A program made the translations under genes and the position numbers. Shown here piece after piece: positions 24,358 to 34,074 of a DNA stretch of 64,000 nt. Under the pieces are notes generated by a model, which worked only from the letters and a program-made list of their open reading frames with translations, was not told the origin of the DNA and ran no database searches. Location of the stretch: the NCBI GenBank assembly GCA_036387135.1, contig DASVUH010000078.1:62001-126000 (forward strand), given 5' to 3'. The stretch is from JALZCH01 sp036387135 (GTDB lineage: Bacteria > Acidobacteriota > Blastocatellia > Pyrinomonadales > Pyrinomonadaceae). Within the stretch, counting starts at the first letter, position 1. Every line of letters begins with the position of its first letter.

Positions 24358-24387
24358 AGACGAAGGTATTGACCGATACCTTCGTCT
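24358..24387. promoter_or_regulatory. 12-bp perfect inverted repeat in the divergent gap
   Basis: AGACGAAGGTAT (24358-24369) is followed after TGACCG by its exact complement ATACCTTCGTCT (24376-24387). With no T-run it is more likely an operator or enhancer site than a terminator. It lies between the kinase operon and sigma-54 activator copy 2. Confidence 0.4.
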
Positions 24388-24519
24388 TATAGATTCGCCT
24401 TCGGACTTGTGATGTAATCACCTGCATAACAACAGCCGGACAGTTCGATTCGGCTCTGCACGCAATAAAACTAACTGCATAAATAGTCAGCTAATCCAGA
24501 TAGTCACATGGAGGATCTT

Positions 24520-25596
24520 ATGTTATCAGGAATAAAAGCATCGCCATTCGACACCGATTACTATATTTCGTCGGGCAAAACCGAAAACAGAAGCGGCAAA
24601 GCGGCGAATATTAGTAAAGAGAATCTTCCTCCCAAAACTAATTTCCCCGAAATCATCGGCAGCAGTTCTTCTTTGAAAAGGCTTTTGCAATCAATCGAAA
24701 CGGTCGCGCCGACCGACGCTTCCGTTTTGATCATGGGCGAGACCGGCACCGGTAAGGAACTGGTTGTTAGAGCAATTCACCGCTTGAGCCGGCGCTCAAA
24801 CCAAGCCATCGTCAAGATGAATTGCGCTGCAATTCCCGCCGCTTTGCTCGAAGCCGAATTGTTCGGGCACGAGCGCGGCGCGTTCACTGGAGCGACTAAC
24901 CAGCGCGTCGGGCGGTTTGAAACAGCGCACAAGGGGACGCTTTTTCTGGACGAAATAGGCGATATGCCGCTTGAACTGCAACCCAAATTGCTGCGTGTTC
25001 TTCAGGAACAGGAATTTGAACGCCTCGGAAGCTCGCGGGCGCAAAAGGCGGACGTGCGAATGGTGGCGGCAACCCATCAGGATTTGCTTGGTAAAATCGA
25101 AGAAAACGAGTTTCGCCGCGATCTGTATTACCGTCTGAACGTTTTCCCAATTCGCATTCCGCCTTTAAGAGAACGCCGCGACGACATTCCGCTCCTGGCA
25201 AATCATTTCGCACAAAAATTCGCCATCAAAATGGGAAAAACGGTTTTGCCGATTCCGGCGGAAACGCTCAAAGTCTTACAGGCTTACGCTTACCCGGGTA
25301 ATGTGCGCGAGCTGGAAAACATCATCGAACGCGCCGTGATTTTATCAACGGACGGCGTCTTACGAATCGAGTTTTTGGAATCGTTCGCCGTGCCCAGCGC
25401 ACCGTGCGGCGGAAACGCCCGAACACTGGAAGATTATGAGCGCCGTTTTATTGAGCAGACTTTGGAAGCAAGTGCCTGGCGAATCGGCGGAATGAATGGA
25501 GCGGCTGAGCGGCTCGGCTTAAACCGCACTACTTTGATCTCCAAGATGAGAAAACTCGGCATCTCGCGCCGCGAGCAGCAGCGCTCGATTGCCTGA
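24520..25596 (+). CDS. Sigma-54-dependent activator, copy 2 (AAA+ plus Fis HTH, no receiver)
   Basis: This 358-aa protein is a near-duplicate of the gene at 17356. It has the same length, the same short N-terminus MLSGIKAS, the same Walker A GETGTGKE, GAFTGA loop, Walker B FLDEIGD and Fis-type C-terminus ending GISRREQQRSIA. Differences cluster in the N-terminal 45 residues, around NCAAIP and in the linker before the helix-turn-helix (SFAVPSAPCGGNARTLEDYE). Ribosome site GGAGG precedes the ATG at 24520. Both copies should activate sigma-54 promoters and could bind overlapping sites. The input to either is not encoded in the same polypeptide. Confidence 0.92.
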   Translation: MLSGIKASPFDTDYYISSGKTENRSGKAANISKENLPPKTNFPEIIGSSSSLKRLLQSIETVAPTDASVLIMGETGTGKELVVRAIHRLSRRSNQAIVKMNCAAIPAALLEAELFGHERGAFTGATNQRVGRFETAHKGTLFLDEIGDMPLELQPKLLRVLQEQEFERLGSSRAQKADVRMVAATHQDLLGKIEENEFRRDLYYRLNVFPIRIPPLRERRDDIPLLANHFAQKFAIKMGKTVLPIPAETLKVLQAYAYPGNVRELENIIERAVILSTDGVLRIEFLESFAVPSAPCGGNARTLEDYERRFIEQTLEASAWRIGGMNGAAERLGLNRTTLISKMRKLGISRREQQRSIA

Positions 25597-25743
25597 TTTT
25601 CGATTTTGCGGGTTATTGATTTCTCCCGGTTTCCAGCCAGCCGGCAGAGGAATTATTTTTGAAATTATTGCTGGCTGAAACAACTGATTATTAGAAAATA
25701 AACGGCAAAATGAGCAAGCCGGATCACTTTCGCCGTAGCCGCG

Positions 25744-26796
25744 ATGAAAATTTTCTTTCTTTTAATCATTTTTATTTTCTTATCAGCGTGCTATGTCTCG
25801 CAATCGAGTCCTGCGCCTTCTATCGAGATAACCAAAATCCCGCCGCAGGACGAAGGCGGTCCCGATAAAATGGTTGACATTGAGGGAACCGTTTCCGGCT
25901 CAAAACCCGGTCAACAAATAGTTTTGTTCGCAAAAAGCGGAACGTGGTGGTTGCAGCCGTTCGTCAAGCGACCCTATACGGAGATTCAAACAGATTCCCG
26001 CTGGCAAAATTCTATTCATGGCGGGACCGATTATGCCGCCCTTTTGGTCGAGCCGAATTACCGTCCGCCGTCAAGAACCGACACGCTGCCGGAAGTCGGA
26101 GACGGGGTCGTCGCGGTAGCAATCGTCAAAGGTACGGGAGAGGCACCCGCTCCTTCGGATAGAATCAATTTCAGCGGTTACCAGTGGCTGGCGCGCCGGC
26201 AGACGATACCCCGCAAGGGCTTAATAACCGTTTTTGACCCGGCGAACGCCTGGACGGACGAGCGCGGATTTCTGCATTTGCGCATCACTAATAATGACGG
26301 GCAATGGACGAGCGGCAAAATTGATTTGATGCCGACTCTGGGCTACGGCACATACATTTTTACGGTCCGCGATATTTCCCGGTTGGAGCCGGCTGGCGTC
26401 TTGACGATGTCAACCTGGGACGTGCTGGAGTCCGGGCAAAATCACCGTGAAATGATGCTGGAGGTTTCACGCCCGGGCGCGGAGCCGAATAAAAATTTGA
26501 ACTATATAATTCAGCCCTACTACCAGCCGACGAATATGGCGCAATTCAATGTCCCTTTGTTGGGCGTGCTGACTCATTCGTTTCACTGGCGACAGGGAAA
26601 AGTCGAATTTAAAACCGTCCGCGGAGGTGATTCAAGCGGAAGCGCCGCTAAGACGCTCGCCGAACACACCTTTACGCTGGGAATTCCTTCTTCAGAAGGC
26701 GAAAAAATCTGCATTGCTTTGTTCATTACCGATTATTCACCGCAGGCTTTACAGGAAATGGAGGTCGTCATTGAGAAGTTTGAATACCTGCCATAA
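25744..26796 (+). CDS. Putative lipoprotein with GH16-like jelly-roll domain
   Basis: This 350-aa protein has a type II signal peptide (MKIFFLLIIFIFLSAC, lipobox LSAC with Cys16). Two regions follow: about 30-150, an IEGTVSGSKPGQQIVLFAKSGTWWLQPF segment, and about 155-350, whose pattern (FDPANAWTDERGFLHLRI, then GKIDLMPTLGYGTYIF) resembles a laminarinase/GH16 jelly roll. The ExDxE catalytic set is absent, so a binding rather than hydrolytic role is inferred. The downstream kinase start overlaps its last 26 bases, suggesting they form one sensing unit. There is no clear ribosome site. Confidence 0.65.
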   Translation: MKIFFLLIIFIFLSACYVSQSSPAPSIEITKIPPQDEGGPDKMVDIEGTVSGSKPGQQIVLFAKSGTWWLQPFVKRPYTEIQTDSRWQNSIHGGTDYAALLVEPNYRPPSRTDTLPEVGDGVVAVAIVKGTGEAPAPSDRINFSGYQWLARRQTIPRKGLITVFDPANAWTDERGFLHLRITNNDGQWTSGKIDLMPTLGYGTYIFTVRDISRLEPAGVLTMSTWDVLESGQNHREMMLEVSRPGAEPNKNLNYIIQPYYQPTNMAQFNVPLLGVLTHSFHWRQGKVEFKTVRGGDSSGSAAKTLAEHTFTLGIPSSEGEKICIALFITDYSPQALQEMEVVIEKFEYLP

Positions 26797-29700
26797 ACGG
26801 CGGGGAAAGAATTTTCAGGCAGTTTGGTTTCTCATTTCGGGTCTTCTGCTGGGAGTCTGTTTTGTGAGTCGAGCTTTCGGACTTGACCCGGACAGGGCGA
26901 TGTCACAGTACACTCACGATTACTGGGGTGCCGGGCAAGGGCTTGCGGCGGGACCTGTTTACGCCATCGCCCAAACAAATGACGGCTATCTTTGGCTGGG
27001 AACAGAAAAGGGGCTATTTCGTTTCGACGGATCGCGCTTTGTTTTATTTCGCCCCGACGAGAGGAGTAAATCGGAAACGGAGTCGGTGACCGGACTGGCG
27101 GTTGATGCGGAAGGGAACCTGTGGATACGGATGCGCAGTCCGAAAGTTTTTCGTTACCGCGACGGAAAATTCGAGGACGTTTTCGCCAGCTCAAAGGAAG
27201 GAAGTTACCGGATCACGGCGATGAGCCGCGCAGAGAACGGCGACATTCTCCTTTCAAAATTCGAGAAAGGACTTTACAGGTACGGCAAAGAAAATTTCGA
27301 AGACATTCTCGAAAAGCGCCAGCTTCCGCCCTCGGTCATAATTTCGCTGGCGGAAACCAAAACCGGCGTGATTTGGATGGGAACGAGTGAATCCGGGCTG
27401 TTTCGCCTCGGCGAAAGGCGAAGCTTAATCCCCGCAAGCGACGGCTTGCGCGACCGCAAGATAAATTGTCTTCTGCCCGACGAGAATGAAAATCTGTGGG
27501 TCGGCACCGACAGCGGAATCGCGTTATGGGACGGCGCGCGAATTGTCGAACCGGAATTGGCGGCAGGGCTGAAAAACAGCCGCGTGTTGAAAATTCTCAA
27601 AGACAACCAATCGAACCTCTGGGTCGCCACCGAATCAGACGGCTTGATTCGCCTTAATCGGAACGGGCAGGTTTCGACGAAAGCGTTCAATTTTCCATCG
27701 AGCAAAATGGTGACTGCGCTTTTTGAAGATCGCGAAGGAAATTTATGGGTCGGAACCACACAGGGAGTAGAACGCCTGCGCGACAACGCTTTTATGAGCT
27801 ATTTGAGCGTTCAGGGATTGCCCTCGAACTCAGGCGGCGCCCTTTACATTGATTCCGAGGGGAAAACCTGGTTCTCGCCACCTGAAGGCGGACTTTACTG
27901 GTTAAAAGACAACTCTATCGGAAGTCTCAGAGCCGCCGGGATTGAAAATGACGTCATTTACTCGATTACGGGAGGAGGCTCCAAGGACGAATTGTGGCTC
28001 GGCAGACAACGCGGCGGGCTGACCCGTTTGAATCTTAACGGCGGCTCGTACTCTACGGAGACATTCACGCGCAAGGACGGTTTGGCGCAGGACAGCATTT
28101 TTACGGTTTTTCAAAGCAGTGACAAAAGCGTTTGGGCGGGAACGCTGACGGGCGGCGTGAGCCGTTTAAAAGACGGGATCTTCACAACTTATACGCAAAC
28201 CGAGGGCGGCTTGGCTTCAAACACCATCAACGCGATTACCGAAAACGGGAACGGCGTCATGTGGTTCGCCACCCCGAGGGGCTTAAATTCTTTGAAGAAC
28301 GACCGCTGGAGAATGTATTCGACCAAAGACGGCTTGCCGAGCGAAAAAGTGACGACCATCTTCGCCGACGACAACGGAATTCTGTGGGTCGGAACCTCCA
28401 GAGGACTCGCCTTTTTAAAATCCGGGCAAGTGCATGTTAACCGGAATATGCCTTTGAGTTTGCGCGAGACGATTCTCGGGATTTCGGCAGACGAAATCGG
28501 CTCGCTATGGATTGAAACGTCAAAACAAGTTTTGCGGGTGGATCGCGAAAAACTGCTTCAAGGCGAAGCGCTGCGCGACGAGGAGGTGCGGGAATTTAGC
28601 CTCGCCGACGGGCTGCTCAGCGTCGAGGGCGTCAAGCGCGACCGGAGCGTGACAGCCGACCGCCGGGGGCGCATCTGGTTTTCTTTAAATCAGGGCATTT
28701 CCGTCGTTAATCCAAAACGCCTGAAGGAGGATTCCGTTCCGCCCCTCGTCCATATCGAGAACGTTTCCGCCGACGGGGTTCCGATTGGTTCGCAAACCTC
28801 CGCCCATATCCCTGCCGGAAGCCGGAGAATCGTCATCAGCTACGCCGGCTTGAGCCTGACGGCGCCTGAACGGGTTAAATTTCGGTACAGACTGGAAGGT
28901 TTTGATAAGGATTGGGGCGAGCCGACTAATGCGGCGGAAGCCGTTTTTACAAATCTCCCGCCCGGTCCGTACCGTTTTCGAGTGATCGCCAGCAACGCCG
29001 ACGGCGCCTGGAATAGCGACGAGGCGATGATTGAAATTAATGTTGACCCGATGTACTGGGAAACATGGTGGTTTCGGATCCTCTCCGCGGTAGGGGCGCT
29101 GCTGGCGCTGCTCGGTTTATATCAATACCGGCTCCGTCGGCTGACCAGAGAGCTGAATTTCAGGTTCGCCGAACGCCTGGCTGAGCGGACTCGCATCGCG
29201 CAGGAATTGCACGACACTCTTTTGCAGGGAGTTTTCAGCGCTTCGGTTCAACTCGATGCGGTCGTCAAACAATTGCCGGATAATTCCGACTATAAACCGC
29301 GGCTCAATCGCGTTCAGGAATTAACAAAGCAAATAATGACCGAGGGGCGAAACACAATTCGGGGATTGCGTTCGCAGAACAGCGAGAACTCGCTGGTTTT
29401 GGAACAAGCGTTCGCGACCATCAGGCAGGATTTGGATGTCCGGGAACAAATAGATTTTCGGGTGATCGTCGACGGAATTTCTCAAACGCTTCGCCCGCTC
29501 GTCCGCGATGAAATTTACCGGATCGGTCGCGAAGGGCTAATCAACGCTTTCAAACATTCCAAAGCCGATGCAATCGAAGTCCGAATCGAATACGCGCCGA
29601 AGTATTTCCGGCTCTCCGTTCGCGACAACGGCTGCGGAGTGAACGCCGAAATTTTGCAAAAAGGTCGCAAAGGGCATCTCGGGCTTTCGGGAATGCGCGA

Positions 29701-29890
29701 GGGCGCGGAAAAGCTCGGAGCAAAAGTAAAAATCTGGAATCGCGTCGAAGGCGGCACCGAAATAGAGTTAATCGTTCCGCAGCACGTCGCTTTTGAAAGA
29801 GGAGTTTCCGAGGGCTGGTTCAAGCGCCTGAAAATTTTCAACGAGCGGAAATCAAAAATGCAGTTTTCTGAAAGAGAACAGAACCAATGA
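26771..29890 (+). CDS. Two-component regulator propeller (Reg_prop) sensor histidine kinase
   Basis: This 1039-aa membrane kinase starts at TTG 26771, with GGAGG six bases upstream; the longer frame overlaps the lipoprotein gene by 170 bp. A signal anchor (VWFLISGLLLGVCFV) precedes a long run of propeller repeats with the W(V/I/L)GT pattern (DGYLWLGTEKGLFRF, NLWVGTDSGI, NLWVGTTQGV and others). A Y_Y_Y domain follows (FRYRLEGFDKDWGEP...NLPPGPYRFRVIASN), then one transmembrane helix (WWFRILSAVGALLALLGLY). The cytosolic part has a HisKA_3 domain with His in QELHDTLLQG, then an HATPase domain ending EIELIVPQ. Such kinases commonly sense extracellular ligands. The ATGA overlap with the next gene means coupled translation with its regulator. 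Confidence 0.9.
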   Translation: MRSLNTCHKRRGKNFQAVWFLISGLLLGVCFVSRAFGLDPDRAMSQYTHDYWGAGQGLAAGPVYAIAQTNDGYLWLGTEKGLFRFDGSRFVLFRPDERSKSETESVTGLAVDAEGNLWIRMRSPKVFRYRDGKFEDVFASSKEGSYRITAMSRAENGDILLSKFEKGLYRYGKENFEDILEKRQLPPSVIISLAETKTGVIWMGTSESGLFRLGERRSLIPASDGLRDRKINCLLPDENENLWVGTDSGIALWDGARIVEPELAAGLKNSRVLKILKDNQSNLWVATESDGLIRLNRNGQVSTKAFNFPSSKMVTALFEDREGNLWVGTTQGVERLRDNAFMSYLSVQGLPSNSGGALYIDSEGKTWFSPPEGGLYWLKDNSIGSLRAAGIENDVIYSITGGGSKDELWLGRQRGGLTRLNLNGGSYSTETFTRKDGLAQDSIFTVFQSSDKSVWAGTLTGGVSRLKDGIFTTYTQTEGGLASNTINAITENGNGVMWFATPRGLNSLKNDRWRMYSTKDGLPSEKVTTIFADDNGILWVGTSRGLAFLKSGQVHVNRNMPLSLRETILGISADEIGSLWIETSKQVLRVDREKLLQGEALRDEEVREFSLADGLLSVEGVKRDRSVTADRRGRIWFSLNQGISVVNPKRLKEDSVPPLVHIENVSADGVPIGSQTSAHIPAGSRRIVISYAGLSLTAPERVKFRYRLEGFDKDWGEPTNAAEAVFTNLPPGPYRFRVIASNADGAWNSDEAMIEINVDPMYWETWWFRILSAVGALLALLGLYQYRLRRLTRELNFRFAERLAERTRIAQELHDTLLQGVFSASVQLDAVVKQLPDNSDYKPRLNRVQELTKQIMTEGRNTIRGLRSQNSENSLVLEQAFATIRQDLDVREQIDFRVIVDGISQTLRPLVRDEIYRIGREGLINAFKHSKADAIEVRIEYAPKYFRLSVRDNGCGVNAEILQKGRKGHLGLSGMREGAEKLGAKVKIWNRVEGGTEIELIVPQHVAFERGVSEGWFKRLKIFNERKSKMQFSEREQNQ

Positions 29891-30519
29891 AAGAAAATCA
29901 ATCAATCATTCGGATTATGACCGTTGACGACCATCCTTTGGTCCACGAAGGAATTGCGGCTCTCCTAGCCGATCAGCCCGGCATGGAGATAATCACAAAC
30001 GCTTTGAGCGGGCGCGAGGCGTTGGAGAAATACCGGGAATTTCGACCGGACGTAACCTTGCTCGATCTCAGGCTGGGAGACATGAGCGGTATTGATGCGC
30101 TGATCGCCATTCGCGGCGAATTTCCCGGAGCGCGGGTAATTATGCTGACGATGTTTGAAGGCGACGTTGAAATTCAGCGGGCGATGAAATCGGGCGCGTC
30201 CGCTTATCTCCTAAAAAGCATGTCGTCCGATACGATTGTCGAAACAATTCGCCGCGTTCATACGGGCAAAAAGCACGTCGCGCCGGAAATCGCGGCGCAA
30301 TTGGCTGAACATTTAGGCGAAGAAACCTTAAGCCCGCGCGAAACGGAAGTTCTCCGCCTCGTCTCCGACGGCAATCGCAATCAGGACATCGCCGTAAAGC
30401 TCTTTATTTCGGAGGAAACCGTCAAGATTCACGTCCGGCACATTCTGGAAAAACTTAACGCCTCCGACAGAACGCAGGCGGTGGCGATTGCTTTGCGGCG
30501 CGGGATTATACAGCTATAA
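29887..30519 (+). CDS. NarL/LuxR-type response regulator
   Basis: This 210-aa regulator overlaps the propeller kinase by ATGA and is its evident partner. The receiver domain (about 8-125) shows the VDDHPLVHEG pocket, phospho-acceptor Asp in TLLDLRLGDMSG and Lys in YLLKSMSSDT. The C-terminal LuxR-type helix-turn-helix is LSPRETEVLRLVSDGNRNQDIAVKLFISEETVKIHVRHILEKL. The next gene downstream is an Oar-like TonB-dependent receptor 108 nt away, a plausible target. Confidence 0.93.
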   Translation: MKENQSIIRIMTVDDHPLVHEGIAALLADQPGMEIITNALSGREALEKYREFRPDVTLLDLRLGDMSGIDALIAIRGEFPGARVIMLTMFEGDVEIQRAMKSGASAYLLKSMSSDTIVETIRRVHTGKKHVAPEIAAQLAEHLGEETLSPRETEVLRLVSDGNRNQDIAVKLFISEETVKIHVRHILEKLNASDRTQAVAIALRRGIIQL

Positions 30520-30627
30520 ATCACAAATTTTCGGGACAAATAATAATTAAAATCCTTAAATATAACGGCAAAATATAAAGGCGCAGGTGCCCTACGGAGT
30601 CGAATTTTAGAAGGAGAATTACATGAA

Positions 30628-33600
30628 ATGAATGATCTTACGGCGGTATCAACACAGAAGAAGCAGAATTTCTTCCGAAATCTTGTAATCACATTAGTCT
30701 TTTTATTTACAACAGGAATTTCCGTTATCTTTGCTCAAACCAATACGGGGCGCATATCCGGCGTAGTGACTGATTCAATCGGTGCAGTGATTGCGAACGC
30801 CGGCGTAAAGGCTTTCGACCCGGCGACGAATTTTTCGCGCAGCACGACGACGGACGAAAACGGCTTTTATACTCTTCCGAATCTCCCGGTCGCCGCTTAC
30901 ACCGTTTCGGTCGAAGCGCCGAATTTCAAAAAATCGATCAAAACCCAAAACGCTTTGAGCGCCGACCAGCGGCTGACCGTAGATTTTACGCTCGAAGCCG
31001 GACAAATCTCCGAAACGGTCGAGGTCGTGCAAACGAGCGGCGAAACGGTCAATACCACATCGGGCGAAGTCGCCAAAGTGATCGACCGCCAGCAGGTGCA
31101 GAATCTCGCCCTTAACGGTCGCAACTACTACCAGTTGCTCAGCCTTATTCCGGGCGCGGTAATTACTCAGGAAGATCAGATAGACACTAATCTGGCGACT
31201 AACACAATCAATATCAACGGCAATCGCGGCGTTTCCAACAATTTGACCGTGGACAGCGGAAACAATTTGAATGCGGGCAGCAATGCAAGTCAGATCAATA
31301 ACGTCGGGATTGATTTTATTCAGGAAGTCAGAATTGAAACCTCGAATTTCAGCGCCGAATACGGGCGCAATTCGGGCGCTCAAATCAACGTCGTAACGAG
31401 GCGCGGGATGAACGATTTTCACGGCTCGCTGTTCGAGTTTTTAAGAAACGACAAGCTCGACGCCCGGAGTTTTTTCGCGCCTGTTCGCCCAATGCTGCGT
31501 TATCACAACTACGGTTACAGCGTCGGCGGATCTTTGCCGTTTTTCAATTTCGGAGAAGGCGGCAAAATGATTAGATCCGGTAAAGACCGTTTCTTTTTCT
31601 TCGGCGGGCAGGAATGGAAGACGATTCACCGAATGGCGGCGACAGCGGTTCGCACGCTTCCGACATTAACGGAACTGAACGGCGATTTTTCGTTTCGCCT
31701 GCGCGGGGCGGACGGAATAGTCGGAACGGCGGACGACGGTGGTTTGCGCGATCCGAATTTAACCGGCACGTGCAACCAGACGAACCGCGCGGCTTGTTTT
31801 CCGGGAAATATTATCCCCGCTTCGCGCATTACCGCAGACGGCACAGCGCTGGCGGACGTTTTCCGGCGGCAGATTTCGCTTGCCGCGAATTACACCAACG
31901 CGCCAATCGGAAATAACGCCACTTTTCAACCCGCCAATCCGAGCGATTTCCGGCAGGATTTTCTCCGGCTAGATTATATTGTTAACCAGAATCACAGTCT
32001 TTACGGGCGCTATCTGCACGACACGAATCTGGTAATTGATCCATTCGGCACATTTATCAATTCCAATCTTCCAACCATTCAGCACGCCCGGAACCGCCCC
32101 GGTAATAACTTGCAGATCGGTTATCTCTGGAATATCAACCCGGCTTTGATAAACGACTTCAAAATTAATTTCTCGTGGACAGACCAGCGCATCACGCCGT
32201 CTAACGATTTGTGGACGCGCTCGACGTACGGACTCGGTTTTACGCAGCTTTTTTCAAATGGCGGGCTTTACGAAGATTCGATTCCCGACACGAGCTTCAG
32301 CGACGGTTTTTCCGGTTTCGCGGGCGCTGCGCGGTCTTTGACGGCTCTCGCTCACGACTCAATGGCGAGCGACACGCTGACCTGGATTGGAGGCAATCAC
32401 ACAATCAAATTCGGCGGTCTTTATAACTTCAGCAAGGTATATCAGAACGGGCGTTCGACTTATGCCGGAGTGCTTTCCTTTAACTCTAACCGCACGAACT
32501 CGACCGGGAATTCGATTGCCGATATGCTGCTCGGGCAATTTCGGACATACAGCGAATCAGCGTTCGACCCGGCGGCGCATTTTCGCTTTTGGCAGACTGA
32601 GGCTTTCGTCAGTGACAGTTGGCGGGTGAATAAACGCCTGAGTCTGGAAATCGGAGTTCGCTACCAGTACGGCACGCCTTTCTACGCACGCGAAAACAAC
32701 CTGACTAATTTCGATCCGTCTTTGTACGATCCTTCCAAAGCGATTTCTGTCAGCCGGACGGGGGCATATTCGATACCTCCCGGAGCGAACAGATTCAACG
32801 GCTTGATTCGCGCCGGAAACGGGGTGCCGGAAAGCGAGAGAGAAAACGTTTCGAGCTGGGACAGTCCAAACGTGCTGGCAGTGCCGGCGGGCGCGCCGCG
32901 CGGATTTTACGAAGCGAAAGGCTATTTTATGCCGCGCGTGGGATTCGCCTATTCTCCTTTCGACGACGGCAAAACCTCCGTACGCGGGGGCTTTGGAATG
33001 TACTACGACCGGATTGAAGGCAACATTATTTTCCCCTTGCTCAGCAATCCGCCATTCGTCAACAGCGCCAGTTTTGATAACGGAAACCTGAGCAATATTC
33101 AAGGCGGCAGCGCCTCGGCGCTGGCGGTTTTCGGGACGGTCGCCGCGATTGACCCGGATTTAAAAACGCCTTATACGATGAATTTCAGTCTCGGCGTTCA
33201 GCGCGAATTGCCGTTCGGGCTTTTCGCGGAAGCGAATTTTGTCGGCAATCTCGGTCGGCATCTGACGCGTAATCCTGACATCAACGCCGTGCCGTTTGAA
33301 AGGATCATCGCCAATCTTGAGCTTCCGCCCGCCCAAAGATTTGTGGATAACGCTTTGCGCCCGTTTTTGGGTTATTCGTCTATCAACCAGCGCAAGAGCG
33401 ATGCAACATCGAATTATTACGCAATGCAGCTTTACGCGGCTAAAAGACGCGGCGATTTTTTGGCGACCGCCAGCTACACCTGGTCGAAAGTCTTGACCGA
33501 TGCCAGCAATTTTAACGACAACCCGGAAGACCCGTTTAACCGGAAATACAGTTACGGTCCGGCGACTTTTGACCGCCGACACGTTTTCGTCGCCACATAC

Positions 33601-34074
33601 ACTTACGCTCCGAGTTGGTTCAGGAATGCGAGAGGCTTCGCCAAGTTTTTATTGGACGGTTATGAAATCAGCGGCATCACCCGCTTTCAAACGGGCAGAC
33701 CTTACACCATCATCGGCAATACTTCGACCGGATTGCGCCGCGCCGACGTTGCAGGCAGCGTGGATTTTTATTTGAAAGAAGGCTTGCGCTGGCTGAACCC
33801 GGCGGCTTTCGCTCCCGCGCCGAACACGCGCCGGGGAAATTCCTCAGTTGGAAGTGTAACCGGACCGAGTCTGCAAGCCTGGGATTTTTCCGTCCGCAAG
33901 CGACTTCGTTTCACCGAAAACATGGACTTGCGGTTTCAGGCAGATGTCTTTAACGCTTTTAACCGCGCAAATTTCAGTAATCTCGACACGAACGTCAGCA
34001 GCCCCGGTTTCGGCATTTTGAACGCTTCGGGTCCCGGACGCAGTATCCAGTTCGGCATTAAATTCAGTTTCTGA
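30628..34074 (+). CDS. Oar-like TonB-dependent receptor
   Basis: This 1148-aa outer-membrane protein has a signal peptide ending near ISVIFAQTN, then a carboxypeptidase-regulatory-like beta domain (about 38-115; GRISGVVTDSIGAVIANAGV). A plug domain (about 125-250; GEVAKVIDRQQVQNLALNGRNYYQLLSLIPG, then TSNFSAEYGRNSGAQINVVTRRG) and a long beta-barrel ending in FGIKFSF follow. The C-terminal Phe is typical of barrels. This Oar/OmpR-like group is abundant in Acidobacteriota and its cargo is generally unknown. The start region reads ATGAAATGAATG: an AAGGAG site best serves a two-codon ORF (30623-30631) that overlaps the receptor ATG at 30628. Confidence 0.9.
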   Translation: MNDLTAVSTQKKQNFFRNLVITLVFLFTTGISVIFAQTNTGRISGVVTDSIGAVIANAGVKAFDPATNFSRSTTTDENGFYTLPNLPVAAYTVSVEAPNFKKSIKTQNALSADQRLTVDFTLEAGQISETVEVVQTSGETVNTTSGEVAKVIDRQQVQNLALNGRNYYQLLSLIPGAVITQEDQIDTNLATNTININGNRGVSNNLTVDSGNNLNAGSNASQINNVGIDFIQEVRIETSNFSAEYGRNSGAQINVVTRRGMNDFHGSLFEFLRNDKLDARSFFAPVRPMLRYHNYGYSVGGSLPFFNFGEGGKMIRSGKDRFFFFGGQEWKTIHRMAATAVRTLPTLTELNGDFSFRLRGADGIVGTADDGGLRDPNLTGTCNQTNRAACFPGNIIPASRITADGTALADVFRRQISLAANYTNAPIGNNATFQPANPSDFRQDFLRLDYIVNQNHSLYGRYLHDTNLVIDPFGTFINSNLPTIQHARNRPGNNLQIGYLWNINPALINDFKINFSWTDQRITPSNDLWTRSTYGLGFTQLFSNGGLYEDSIPDTSFSDGFSGFAGAARSLTALAHDSMASDTLTWIGGNHTIKFGGLYNFSKVYQNGRSTYAGVLSFNSNRTNSTGNSIADMLLGQFRTYSESAFDPAAHFRFWQTEAFVSDSWRVNKRLSLEIGVRYQYGTPFYARENNLTNFDPSLYDPSKAISVSRTGAYSIPPGANRFNGLIRAGNGVPESERENVSSWDSPNVLAVPAGAPRGFYEAKGYFMPRVGFAYSPFDDGKTSVRGGFGMYYDRIEGNIIFPLLSNPPFVNSASFDNGNLSNIQGGSASALAVFGTVAAIDPDLKTPYTMNFSLGVQRELPFGLFAEANFVGNLGRHLTRNPDINAVPFERIIANLELPPAQRFVDNALRPFLGYSSINQRKSDATSNYYAMQLYAAKRRGDFLATASYTWSKVLTDASNFNDNPEDPFNRKYSYGPATFDRRHVFVATYTYAPSWFRNARGFAKFLLDGYEISGITRFQTGRPYTIIGNTSTGLRRADVAGSVDFYLKEGLRWLNPAAFAPAPNTRRGNSSVGSVTGPSLQAWDFSVRKRLRFTENMDLRFQADVFNAFNRANFSNLDTNVSSPGFGILNASGPGRSIQFGIKFSF

